The notes under the pieces were generated by a model, which was not told the DNA's origin, searched no databases, and saw only the letters and a program-made list of their open reading frames with translations. The translations under genes were made by a program, and so were the position numbers. 64,000 bases of DNA, taken from contig OX457071.1 of NCBI GenBank assembly GCA_949752795.1, forward strand, positions 75,295,983 to 75,359,982. Reading direction: 5' to 3'. Positions 54,211-64,000 of the stretch are shown here, one piece after another. This DNA comes from Hyperoodon ampullatus. Lineage: Eukaryota > Chordata > Mammalia > Artiodactyla > Ziphiidae. The first letter of the stretch is position 1; each line of letters begins with the position of its first letter.

Positions 54211-56174
54211 CCTTGAAAGTCCTAATCCTCAGTCAGGTGGCCTCATGCAGATTCACGGCAGGTGGCTGAGGATTTCTGTCTTCCCCGGCAATGACTCAGA
54301 ATAGAGCAGTTGTGATATATTAGGTAAATGACCTTGGCAGTGTCAAATCTTATTACGGAAAGTGTCTTTTGAGTGTTTGGGTTGGAAGGAGTTATCACGT
54401 ATTAAGATGAGTGGTTTGACAGTTTAGGGAGTATATTAACAGCAGGTTTTACTGCTGTAGGGAACCAGCACATTTCTCTGTGAAAAGCCCTGTAAGACGT
54501 TGTAGCTGGTCTTCATAACGGGAAGTGGGGTGGAAGCAGGTCCTAGGCATTTCACGGATGTTGACACAGTTGAATGGAGGAAATTAGTCACTTTTTACCA
54601 GATGAATAAGTAGGTAAAGTTCAGACTAGAACTGGTGGAAGGATAGAAGTGCCCAGAACAGCCTCAAGGTAGGGCCTGTTGTTTGCCCATCTGAAAGTAC
54701 TTTACGATCCGTTTATAGAGATGCTTTGGAAGTTCCAGAAAGGGGCAGGCTGGCAAAGCTTACGCATCTGGCTCAGCAGATTCATCTGCCTTTAAAGTAG
54801 TAAAAGAATAAACGTAACCTCAGATTCATCATGCCTTTTCCATATGAAATATACGATTAATTAAATCCTCCTCCTACACTCTCCCATGGCACCGTGTTCT
54901 TCTGTCCTGCGTGTCAGCTCCGTGGAGGTGGCAGTGTTATCTGATCATTCACTGTCGTCCTCTTGGAGCCAGCGGTGTCCAGCACCCAGGTGGAGAATTC
55001 CTATCCAGGTGTGTTTGAGTGAATGGAAAGCTGGCTTCTTTCAGCGACTCATGTTCTGAGCTGTGCTTATTACTCAGCTCAGAAGACCGTTACGCATGTC
55101 TGTGTGTTCTGGTGGCTTTGTTTTGGAAGAGGAGTGAAGCTAAGAGTCAGCGAGTTGCTCTGTGTGTCTGGCTAGACAAGTGAACTGATGAAGTCATGGG
55201 TCTGATTTTGCTCCTCGGATTGTTTGAGGTGAAAGGGGAGCGGCCTTCCTTACCTACTGCGGCTTCCAGGAACCTTGAGTTGGACATACGGGGGAGGGGG
55301 ATGGAGCTCCGGCCCAACCTGGCCCACTGCTCAGCTTTGGCACCTTGCCACCCCCCTGCACTGGTTGGTCCTCTCAAGGAGGTCCTGAGTTTTCCCTCTC
55401 TGTCTGCCGAGGGGTCACCTCTGGGAAGGGGCTTCCTGATGCTCCCCCCACAGAGAGGGCCTCAGGGAAGTCCTGTTCCCGGGTGCTGGGACCACGTCGG
55501 GTCAGGCCAAGTGGCTGTGGATCTAACACCGAAGGCACTGAAGGTTTGGGTCCAGGGCAGGGAAGCTGATTTCCCTCTTGGGACATAAAGTATTTCTTTG
55601 TTCTCCTGGCTCTTCCTCCACCTCTGCCCTTCCCCCTCCAGCTGCATCCGACCACCATTACTAGAGACCCAGAGTCCTGGAGGCTGGCGGTCGTGGCCTT
55701 TCGGAATCTCCACACCAGGTGTGTCACTGTCATTGCTTTCTTGTCTCTTCTCTGAGTGCTGTGACCCTAAACCAAACTGCAGTGAGTGGCAGAGGAGCTT
55801 CCCAGCCGGCCCTGCCCTCGGGGTCCCGGGGCCCAGTGAGAGGTAGTCAGGCTGAGGTCTCCTCCGCATGTCTCCTCCCGTTCTCCTTGATCTCAGTGCG
55901 TTATTGTACCTTTATCCCACGGACACTGTGACAAAGGACTGTAGAACTCAGAAAGGAACGTTCAAGGTCAAGTTCACACTTGGCGAGCTGCTGGCCGCGC
56001 AGCGCTGTGGGTCCTCACGCGCCCAGGGCAATACAAGGGGAAGCCGCATTTCACCACGCGGGTGTCCTGTGCATCTGAGGCCACGCGGGGCGTGGGGGAG
56101 TCTCGTCTTTACATTTGTTTCTCCTTTCATAATTATCATGCTCCATAAAGTTTTGCTGACTGTGAAGGGAAACC
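54211..56174. other. Unique sequence, GC-rich from 55.2 to 55.9 kb
   Basis: No exon is supported. Frames on both strands at 55,196-55,869 overlap and lack domains. Confidence 0.4.
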
Positions 56175-56190
56175 CAGAAAGTGGACTTTG

Positions 56191-56326
56191 TTTTTGTGTT
56201 AATTTCAGAATTTTATTTATTTTTTTATACAGCAGGTTCTTATTAGTTATCCATTTTATACATATTAGTGTATATATGTCAATCCCAGTCTCCCAGTTCA
56301 TCCCACCACCACCACCCCCGGCCACT
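56191..56326 (-). mobile_element. LINE-1, strongly truncated 3' end
   Basis: Reverse 3' UTR 'cagcaggttcttattagttatccattttatacatattagtgtatatatgtc'. The 16-bp TSD cagaaagtggactttg lies at 56,175-56,190 and 56,327-56,342. Confidence 0.95.
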
Positions 56327-56489
56327 CAGAAAGTGGACTTTGGATGGCATCTCTTCATCACAAGGGGAGCGAACATAGGCTCCCAAAGCAGGAAGCTGTC
56401 TGCATCCCATGAGGTGACAGCATGGTCCGCGCATCAGATTCAAGTAACAGCAGCAGCACGGGCTCTTCCTGGCAGCGTTTGAACCGTTT

Positions 56490-56600
56490 ATATTGTATGG
56501 GCTCATTCACACCTCACCACCGTGTTAAGAGAAGGTGATTCTAATACCTCCATTCTAAAACCGAGGAAATCGAGGCAAAACAGAGGGCTTTTAGACTCCC
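56490..56600 (-). repeat. MIR-like relic
   Basis: 'gggctcattcacacctcaccaccgtgttaag ... taaaaccgaggaaatcgaggcaaaac' follows the reverse MIR with decay. Confidence 0.5.
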
Positions 56601-56749
56601 TACCTAGGGTGCTATGGCTGTACACGGGATGAAAGCAGTTCTCAAGTTTAAGACTCATCTTTAGGTTATACGAGCTACATGTTATTTAAAGTAATAACGA
56701 CCCTATTAGAGATTCTAGCAAAGGAAATTATCAATAGCTTTCTTGGTTT

Positions 56750-56840
56750 GAAGCCCAAGGCTTGGAAAATGCCACCTAATTATGCATTCAATTAATGTAT
56801 TAATTATTTTTGCTTGATAAAACCATGCCAGGTCAGTGAA
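56750..56840. promoter_or_regulatory. Homeodomain/POU-motif cluster (candidate enhancer)
   Basis: 'cacctaattatgcattcaattaatgtattaattatttttgcttgataaaacc' has several TAATTA cores and an atgcat POU-like core with no repeat to explain them. Motif-based suggestion only. Confidence 0.3.
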
Positions 56841-57360
56841 GAATAGCTGATTATTTGGGGAATTGTCAAATTGTTCTTTCTTACAACTTAGGTAAGGATG
56901 CTACAGGTCCATTGTTTAACATATGAACTAGCAAAACTTGTTTTCAGACAGTTTCTGGACTGTCTTGGACCCCACGCACACCACCTGGGAAGAGCCTACC
57001 TCTGAAGAGCGGGACGTTGTTTTTTCCAACAACGATGTCGCTGCAGCTCACGCAGCCCCGCGAGCTCCACGGGACAAGGGCCCGGTCACTGCTGCAGCCA
57101 CACCACCAGCCCAGCACTGGAACACGGTGGGCGTCAAGAAAAGTGTCTTTGATCTACAGGAATCAATCTCACACTCACACAGCAGCCCCACCCTGCAGTG
57201 TCTGCTCAGTTGTTGGTCTTATTTATCTCTCTGGAGTCCTAATAGCTTTGGGGCATTTTCAAAGGTATAATTCATCTTCAGAAGATAAAGATTTGGCACC
57301 GTTAAATTACTTAAACTAATGCTTCACTTTTGAGGGCAATTCCCAAAAGAAGAAGAAAGG
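56841..57360. other. Unique sequence
   Basis: A 110-codon plus-strand frame at 56,938-57,270 has no recognised domain. Nothing else seen. Confidence 0.4.
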
Positions 57361-57588
57361 AAACATTTCTGAGAGTCTGTTATGTACCAAGCACAGGTAC
57401 ATTCATTTCCATGATCTCACTTAATCCTCACATCAGTTCGGTAACATAACCATGATTCTGTCCATTGTATAATCGAGGAAGCTGAGGTTCAGAGAGGTTA
57501 AGTAACTCACCCACAGTCACACAGCTGGTGTGTTTTAGAACCAAGATTTAACTTAGGTGCCTTGGACTCAAAGCCTACTTTGCAGTGC
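57361..57588 (-). repeat. MIR element, nearly full length
   Basis: Reverse MIR: 'gtctgttatgtaccaagcacagg', 'ctcacttaatcctcacatcag', 'aatcgaggaagctgaggttcagagaggttaagtaactcacccacagtcacacagctgg' and 'gaaccaagatttaacttaggtg'. It is one of the best-preserved ancient repeats here. Confidence 0.9.
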
Positions 57589-59229
57589 TGGTGCCGTCTG
57601 GAAGAGGAGGCCCAGAGCTGGAGAGAGACGTCACCTCCCAATGGGAGTATTCTGAAGGAGAGCGTAGTCATTCACGGGAGTAAATCCTAACAGGTCTGGT
57701 TACATGTCAGCGTGCTTTGCTGTGACCTTGGGCACGTTACTGTCTTTTAATGCTGATGCTATTCCATGAAGAGCTGTGGGAACTTCGAGCCCCACGCCCA
57801 CCTCTCGTGGTCGCCAAGCTCTATTTACTGAGCACAACCAGAATGGCTGCGGGGCTGGGTGAGGGGACGGGGAGACTTTGGGGCCCAGGACTGTGTGGAA
57901 TTGACCTTCTGACGTGCTGACCTCCCCGCAGTGGGGGTAGGGCAGGCACTGTGAGTGAGGAGGGCTCCGCCCGCCCAGAGGTCCGTGACCCTTGGTCAGG
58001 TCACCTCGCCTTCCTGGAGGCTGCCTTTCCTCCCTGCGACACAGAGGGCATTGGATCAGGTGACCGACGGGCTTCCATCCAGCTCTGGTTTCCACATTCT
58101 TACAGTGCTAGGACCCAACCCGCGTGAGGATTAAGTACGGGAAGAATTGGAGCTTCTGACTCTGACCCTGGCCTCTGCGGGCGCCAGGACTCCCAGTTGG
58201 CTGGACGGTGACGCCTGCGGGCGGGAGCTGGGGCCCAGCAAGGACGGGGCACTCTTCTTGCTACCGCCTGCAGCCCCGGGTGGCAGCCTTGACCCCAAAG
58301 GCCTTTCTTTGCAGCCAGTGTAACCAACACAGACACACATCAGTAAGGCTGGTGTGAATCTTCCCGGGGACCCGGACTCCCCTGGGCCTGCAGAGGGTGG
58401 GCGTCCTGGCGCTGAGAGCCCATCAGGGCCGAGGCTGCCCATCCCACAGGCCATAGTCGCCTCCCCAGAAGGCGTCCGTTTCCCATACTTCACGAGTCTG
58501 GGAAGCCAAAGGCCCCCCTGTCTCCTGCCAGCTCACCCGGCAGGAGAGCAGCACGGAGCTGGCCCCTGGGAGCCGGGCCACACACATCCTCCCGGTGCCT
58601 TGGGCCGCGGGCCCGTGACGTGCTGTCAGATCACGGCTCGCCCGCGTGCAGAGCACGCCTGGCCCAGGGTCACGCTCAGAGCCAAGGTTGCAGACCGGCC
58701 AGGGCCTCGGGGGCCTGCCTGCTCTGACCCTTCCCTCCCCCCCGTCCCCGCACACGGGCCTCCAGCCCGCACCCGGCCGCCTTCCCCGCACCCCATGCGC
58801 TGCACCGTCTCCCGCGCTCTCTGCTTGGCTGTCTGCTCAGCAGGCCTGCGTCCGCCCCACGAGCAGGCAGGCGCCGCGTGGTGAGGCCCTTGGGCGGCTC
58901 ACGTCTGCCTCCTTGATGCCCGGCTGCCATCTGGCACAGAGGAGGCACTCGGTGAATACCCAGGGGATGAGCCCACGAATCACTGTCACTCTGGACCCGC
59001 GCCCAAGACATAAGCCCTCTGGCCAGCCCCCATCCTCTGGTCTTGACCCCTAGCTGGCCTGGGCTCCCTCTCCCCTGGCCCAGGGGCCCCGGCGTCTCCC
59101 TCCCAAGCGCTTTGTCCTACCCTCTGGACCCTGGCTGCAGGAAGACAAAGTCCCCTACATCATCCCTAAGTGCTCCCCGACCTCGTCGCCTGGACTGAAC
59201 CCTGGCTGTCACCCAAGAACACGCCGCCC
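57589..59229. other. GC-rich unique sequence with a MIR relic
   Basis: A sense MIR-like stretch lies at about 57,980-58,095 (tgacccttggtcaggtcacctcgccttcc). GC is high at 58,100-59,200 with long overlapping frames on both strands but no domain. No exon is defended. Confidence 0.4.
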
Positions 59230-59420
59230 CAAGGCCTCTCCTTCCCCACATCTCTGAACCTCAGGGTCAGGAAGAGGGGTCAGCATCCCCCGCTTCAGTT
59301 TCATCTTCTGTAAAACAAATGGAAACAGAAACCTGCTGCCTGTGGCCCGTCGTAGGGTCCTGAAGCTGCCCGCTCTATTTGTGGCGTTCCCGTCACCCCC
59401 TCTCGCACTCAGGGTCCCAG
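59230..59420 (+). repeat. MIR-like relic, sense
   Basis: 'cttcagtttcatcttctgtaaaacaaatggaaacagaaacctgctgcc' keeps the core order. Confidence 0.5.
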
Positions 59421-59788
59421 GGTCACTCTGGGAAGCTTCATGCAGTGACTCCCCAACTGCCCTGTGTCCCAGGTGGCTCTGCCTCGGCTCCGAGGGCCTC
59501 CCGTGGCCACACCTGGAGCTGCTCCACCTGAGAGTCTTCAATCCTCCATCACGACCTCCCACCCTCCCGGCCCTTCCTCTCCTAATCTCTCTTGCACCTG
59601 CTCGTCAACTGCACCAGACCCAGCTCCAGATCCTTTCCCTCCTGTTCCAGAAAACTGAATAAGTTCTAAGGTCACAGTCAGCACATCAGCATAAAAGGAA
59701 TGAAAATCTGCTGAAAATGACTTGTGACTCACAGCTCCATCAAGCCCATATCTTATGATTTAGTGACTCGATGACATTTGGATATAAA
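59421..59788. other. Unique sequence
   Basis: Nothing recognised. Confidence 0.4.
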
Positions 59789-59800
59789 GCATTACAAGTA

Positions 59801-60042
59801 GGGCTTCCCTGGTGGCGCAGTGGTTAAGAGTCCGCCTGCCAATGCAGGGGACGTGGGTTTGAGCCCTGGTCTGGGAAGATCCCACATGCCGCGGAGCAAC
59901 CAAGCCCATGCGCCACAACTACTGAACCTGCGCTCTAGAGCCTGCGAGGCACAACTAGGGAAAGCCCGCGCGCGCAGCAACGAAGAACCAACAACAGCCA
60001 AAAATAAATAAATAAATAAATAAATTTATATATTAAAAAAAA
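59801..60042 (+). mobile_element. CHR-type SINE, long form with shortened body and (AAAT)n tail
   Basis: Plus strand, head at 59,801. The 11-bp TSD cattacaagta lies at 59,790-59,800 and 60,043-60,053. The body has fewer 'cacaactact' modules than the copy at 49,076. The tail is (aaat)n followed by a T/A-rich piece. Confidence 0.95.
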
Positions 60043-60053
60043 CATTACAAGTA

Positions 60054-60515
60054 AATCAAAGGGAAAGGAGAAACTCAGAGCAGAGAAACCTGGAAGAGAG
60101 CACCTGAACCAGGTGAGGAAGGCTAATGTCACCACTGATGTCATGAGGATGCATGTATCCCTGATGCGATAATTCCCTAAACCTAAACCCGGTCTAATTA
60201 CGAGAAAAATATCAAACTCAAATTGGAGGAAATTGTATAAAGTATTTCAGTTCTTTTTAAAACTGTCATGAAAAACAAGAAAAGCCTGAGACACTGTCCC
60301 AAGCCAGAGGAGATTAAGGAGCCCCATGGTGACAGCCCCTTGCAGTGTGGCTTCCGGACAGGAGCCTGGAACAAAGGGAAAGGCGGTCACTGGCTGCGTC
60401 TAAATCCACGCCAGGGCTCAGCTCATAGCTGGGCACCCATCTTGGTTATGTAGTCGTGACAAGCGCCCTCGACAGTGAGGTGACAAGTGTAAAGTGTTAA
60501 CAAGGGGGGAAAGGA
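60054..60515. other. Unique sequence
   Basis: Nothing recognised. Confidence 0.4.
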
Positions 60516-60653
60516 TTACGGTGCACAGGCTTCTCACTGCGGTGGCTTCTCTTGCTGTGGAGCACGGGCTCTAGGTGCACAGGCTTCAGTAGTTGTGGCA
60601 TACGGACTCAGTAGTTGTGCACGCCACCACTACTGCGCCACCAGGGAAGTCCC
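60516..60653 (-). mobile_element. CHR-type SINE, long form, internally deleted
   Basis: It keeps 'ggtgcacaggcttctcactgcggtggcttctcttgctgtggagcacgggctctaggtg' and the head 'actgcgccaccagggaagtccc', but the anticodon-to-B-box region is missing, as is the tail. No TSD. Confidence 0.85.
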
Positions 60654-60669
60654 TGGCTACAATATCTTG

Positions 60670-61397
60670 TATCTTCCTTTTTTTAAAAATTGAAGTATAG
60701 TTGATTTACAATGTTATGTTAGTTTCTGTTGTACAGCATAGTGATTCAGTTATACATACGTACATGTATTCTTTTTCAAATATTCTTTTCCATTATGGTT
60801 TATCACAGGATATTGATTATAGTCCCTGTGCTCTACAGTAGGACCTTGTTGTGTTTCCATTCTATATATAATAGTTTGCATCTGCTAACCCCAAACTCCC
60901 GCTCCATCCCCCTTGGCAACGATAAGTCTCTTCTCTATGTCTGTGAGTCTGTTTCTGTTTTATAGGTAGGTTTATTTGTGTCATATTTTAGATTACACGT
61001 ATAAGTGATAGCATATGGTATTTTGTCTTTCTCTTTCTGACTTACTTCACTTAGTATGATAATCTCTGATTGCATCCATGTTGCTGCAAATGGCATGATT
61101 TTGTTCCTTTTTATGGCTGAGTAGTATTCCTTTGTATATATGTACCACATCTTCTTTATCCATTCATCTGTCGATGGACAGTTAGGTCGTTTCCATGTCT
61201 TGGCTATTGTGTATAGTGCTGCTGTGAACATAGGGGTGCATGTATCTTTTTGGATTAGAGTTTTGTCTGGATACATGCCCAGGATTGGGATTGCTGGGTC
61301 ATATGGTGGTCATATTTTTAGTTGTCTGAGGAACCTCTATACCCATTCTCCACAGTGGCTGCACCAACTTACATTCCCACCGGCAGTGTAGGAGGGA
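60670..61397 (-). mobile_element. LINE-1, 5'-truncated, with a decayed ORF2 C-terminus
   Basis: It runs from the reverse 3' UTR (aaattgaagtatagttgatttacaatgttatg) through the end of ORF2. On the minus strand 113 codons (60,935-61,276) remain open and include EYYSAIKRNKIMPFAATWM and IIILSEVSQ, hallmark motifs of the L1 ORF2p C-terminus. The endonuclease and reverse transcriptase domains are absent, so it is inactive. Confidence 0.95.
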
Positions 61398-62299
61398 CCC
61401 ATTAGCTCTTACCTCCTTAAGTTTAAAGGTTTATGTAGGCATCATTGATATTTTGATAATGTCAAGTTGTTCTCTCCCAGACAGTGGTGGGAGCTTTCTG
61501 GTCGTGGTCTGGATGACATTATGGTTGAAAAGGGTTAAGTGAGGGAGGGGAGAGTACATTGCTTCTGGACGATGGAGGGGTCGTTTGGGGAACTGCAGTG
61601 AACGTTTGTTAACACTGTGGCTACCCTGTACTTTTCACCGTTGCTGTTTTGTAAAATTTCCAGATTTATGAATCCCACTATCCCAAGAAAGAACCCAGAA
61701 ACTCACTTTGCCAGCCTAGGGCACAGATGGGCAACTTCCATCCACCAGTCAGAATCGCCTTTGCGAGATTTCAGTGTGCAAGTTGGAAATTTGAAACAGG
61801 AAGTCCCCCGGGGAGTTTACCCTTGCTGATGAGAGTGCGGCTGAGGACGGCAGTTCTTGGGGGCGGTAGGCTCTGTCCCTACAGCCATGTGATGTTGGTG
61901 CAGACGGTGGTGGCAGTTACTGCTGCATCTGTGTCAGGGGTCGCATGCAGGACTTGGTGACATCAGTGGCTTGGTCTCATCACCAGCCCTGTATGGCAGC
62001 ATGATCTGGGGTCTCCTCCTGGAAGCTTAGCCTTGAGCCTTGTTCTCAAGCCTATGTAATATCTTGCAACAAGAATCTTGACTAGCACATCAGGAACATA
62101 TGGGAGGGAGAAAGAGTCTTAAGTGGGAATCGCATCAGGTCCCCGTGAATCTCCAGGGAGGCTATGAACTCAGCACCTCTGGTGTGAATGGAAACTCTTG
62201 GGGACACACAGCCTCTCATGCCCTGATGACCTTTGCTACCACACAGCCGCTGCTTTGTCTCTGCGCTGATCTGATCTCGCATTGTACTTTAGATTTTGT
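61398..62299. other. Unique sequence
   Basis: Nothing recognised. Confidence 0.4.
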
Positions 62300-62641
62300 G
62301 CTTTAAAAAATTATGGTAAAATACACATAACATTAACTTGACCATCTTTACAATTTTTAAGTGCACAGTTCACTGCTGTTAAATACATTCGCATTGCTGT
62401 GCATCCGTCACCACCACCATCCCCAGGACTTTATCGTCTTCCCAAACAGAAACTCTACACCAACTAAACAGTAGTTCCCCATCCCTTCCTGCCCCCAGCC
62501 CCTGGCAGCCACCACTCTGCTCTCTATATCTGTGGATGTGAATACTGTAACTGCCTCATAGAAGTGGAATCATGCACTACTTGTCTTTTTGTGTCTGGCT
62601 TATTTAACTCTCCATAATGTCTTTAAGGTTCACCCATGTTG

Positions 62642-62839
62642 GGCCTCCCTGGTGGCGCAGTGGTTGAGAGTCCGCCTGCCGATGCAGGGGATACGGGTTC
62701 GTGCCCCGGTCTGGGAGGATCCCATATGCCGCGGGGCGGCTGGGCCCGTGAGCCATGGCTGCTGAGCCTGCGCATCCGGAGCCTGTGCTCCGCGACGGGA
62801 GAGGCCACAACGGTGAGAGGCCCGCATACCACAAAAAAA
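62642..62839 (+). mobile_element. CHR SINE, short form, in L1
   Basis: The 17-bp TSD aaggttcacccatgttg lies at 62,625-62,641 and 62,840-62,856. Plus orientation with a short A9 tail. Confidence 0.96.
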
Positions 62840-62885
62840 AAGGTTCACCCATGTTGTAGCAGGTGTCAGAACGTCTTTCCTTTTT

Positions 62886-63092
62886 TTTTTTTTTTTTTGT
62901 GGTACGCGGGCCTCTCACTGTTGTGGCCTCTCCCGTTGCGGAGCACAGGCTCCGGACGCGCAGGCTCAGCGGCCATGGCTCACGGGCCTAGCCGCTCCGC
63001 GGCATGTGGGATCTTCCCAGACCGGGGCACGAACCTGCATCCCCTGCATTGGCAGGCGGACTCTTCAACCACTGCGCCACCAGGGAAGCCCT
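62886..63092 (-). mobile_element. CHR SINE, short form, in L1, opposed to the previous one
   Basis: The 13-bp TSD gtctttccttttt lies at 62,873-62,885 and 63,093-63,105. Minus orientation, so it faces the copy at 62,642 tail-to-tail with 46 bp between them. Confidence 0.96.
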
Positions 63093-63204
63093 GTCTTTCC
63101 TTTTTAAGGCTTAATAATAGTCCATTGTATGGATACATGTCTGAGTTGCTTCCACTTTTTAGCTACTGTGAACATGGGGGTATATACCTAGCACTTTTAA
63201 TACT

Positions 63205-63255
63205 AAAAATAATGACTATCCCTTATATAGCACTTTCTGTGTAAGGCACTATTCT
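63205..63255 (-). repeat. MIR fragment, part 1 (split by L1)
   Basis: 'taatgactatcccttatatagcactttctgtgtaaggcactattct' is the reverse MIR end. It resumes at 63,618. Confidence 0.6.
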
Positions 63256-63617
63256 TTTTGTTAAATTATTTTATTGAAGTAGAGTTGGTTTACAATGTTG
63301 TGTTAATTTCTTCTGTATGGCAAAGTGACTCAACTATATATATATATATTCTTTTTCATATTCTTTTCCATTATGGTTTGTCACAGGATATTGAATATAG
63401 TTCCCTGTGCTATACAATAGGACCTTGTTTTTTTAATTTAATTTTTATTTTACATTGGAGTATAGTTGATTTACAGTGTTGTGTTTGTTTCTGGTATACG
63501 GCAAAGTGATTCAGTTAGACATACACATATATCCATTCTTTTTCAGATTCTTTTCCCTTATAGGTTATTACAGAATACTGAGTGGAGTTCCCTGTGCTAT
63601 ACAGCAGGTCCTTGTTG
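63256..63617 (-). mobile_element. Two LINE-1 3' ends in tandem, inserted in a MIR
   Basis: Two reverse L1 3' UTRs follow each other: 'ttttattgaagtagagttggtttacaatg ... gctatacaataggaccttg' and 'tttacattggagtatagttgatttacagtg ... gctatacagcaggtccttgttg'. The outer TSD aggcactattct (63,244-63,255) and aggcactgttct (63,618-63,629) differs at one base. The first copy carries a short (TA)n run at 63,336-63,348. Confidence 0.85.
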
Positions 63618-63740
63618 AGGCACTGTTCTAACATATATTAATTCCTTTCAACCTGGAAGCAAGCCTATGAGTTGGGAACCATTATTACCCGTATTTTACC
63701 AGTGAGGACTGCAGGGGCTGCCTTGTCTACAGCATTGCAC
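63618..63740 (-). repeat. MIR fragment, part 2
   Basis: 'ggcactgttctaacatatattaattcctttcaacctggaagcaagcctatgagttggg ... attattacccgtattttaccagtgagg' continues the reverse MIR. Confidence 0.7.
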
Positions 63741-64000
63741 AGTAACGACCAGAAGAGGCAGAACGTGTCACCAGTGCTTGTCTGGGAATATCATGTCTCT
63801 GTTATAATGGAAGGTCTTTTGTGATGTGTGAAACTTTTGTGTTTTATATACACATGGGCATAGTTGGATGAATGTTGTGACAATGCCCCTTTTCACCTGG
63901 AAATAGTTTAGTACATACACGAGGCCCTACTTCTGATTTATTGCAGTGTTCAGTCCTAGTTTTTACTTTTATTCTTCAGGCATTTGGTTTTGCTCTCAAT
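63741..64000. other. Unique sequence to the window end
   Basis: Nothing recognised. Confidence 0.4.

Larger units (their letters stand above)
62300..63175 (-). mobile_element. Ancient LINE-1 (L1M) fragment holding two opposed SINEs
   Basis: Reverse L1M 3' UTR: 'attatggtaaaatacacataacattaacttgacc', 'agtgcacagttcactgctgttaaatacattcgcattgctgtgc', 'cccagcccctggcagccaccactctgc', 'gtctggcttatttaactctccataatgtc'. It is broken by CHR SINEs at 62,642 and 62,886; the piece after them reads 'ttttaaggcttaataatagtccattgtatgg'. Confidence 0.85.

Noticed and set aside
55868..56482. A 204-codon plus-strand frame as a gene
   Set aside because: It runs through an L1 insertion with its TSDs (56,175-56,342), so the frame was created by the insertion.
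56938..57270. A 110-codon plus-strand frame as a coding exon
   Set aside because: No domain, no acceptor of quality and no codon bias; no support beyond length.
60935..61276. A 113-codon minus-strand frame as a host gene
   Set aside because: It encodes the C-terminal motifs of L1 ORF2p and lies in a truncated L1.

Overview
This window looks like nuclear DNA of a cetacean (whale, dolphin or porpoise). The main evidence is about 20 copies of a tRNA-derived SINE that opens with 'ggcttccctggtggcgcagtgg', carries Pol III A- and B-box motifs and ends in a poly(A) tail; I recognise these as the CHR SINE family of cetaceans and hippos. The LINE-1 3' ends are of the cetartiodactyl type. I see no Alu, no ruminant Bov-B or Bov-A2, and no pig PRE-1. 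The genus cannot be fixed from the sequence.

Layout. Positions 1-850 are a dense CpG island with four matches to the RFX X-box, two of them inside a 40-bp tandem duplication. This is the one strong promoter in the window. The remaining 63 kb contains no exon I can name. It is a patchwork of unique AT-rich sequence and interspersed repeats: 18 LINE-1 pieces, 13 short and 7 long or intermediate CHR SINEs, 3 related short tRNA SINEs, 6 LTR-type elements, hAT-type DNA transposon relics, many MIR fragments and several microsatellites. GC-richer stretches lie near 20.7-23.0, 38.5-39.2, 47.4-47.65, 50.0-50.5 and 58.1-59.5 kb.

Interpretation. Of 24 LINE-1 and LTR pieces, 21 lie on the minus strand. 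Autonomous elements are normally depleted in the sense orientation within introns, so the bias suggests that most of the window is intron, or at least transcribed sequence, of a plus-strand gene starting at the CpG island. That is an inference; no spliced plus-strand exon was proven. A possible minus-strand coding exon (11,752-11,976) and an LTR with GC boxes and a TATA box (about 47.3-47.65 kb) are the other candidate transcribed features.

Many insertions are resolved to the base by target-site duplications (TSDs), giving clear nesting: L1 in L1 (12.35-13.4 kb), SINE in L1 (7.4-8.2 kb), SINE in SINE (52.1-52.6 kb), LTR in MIR (3.55-4.2 kb), two opposed SINEs in one L1 (62.3-63.2 kb) and L1 in MIR (63.2-63.7 kb). 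No bacterial-type system, CRISPR array, structural RNA gene or complete protein-coding gene was found.
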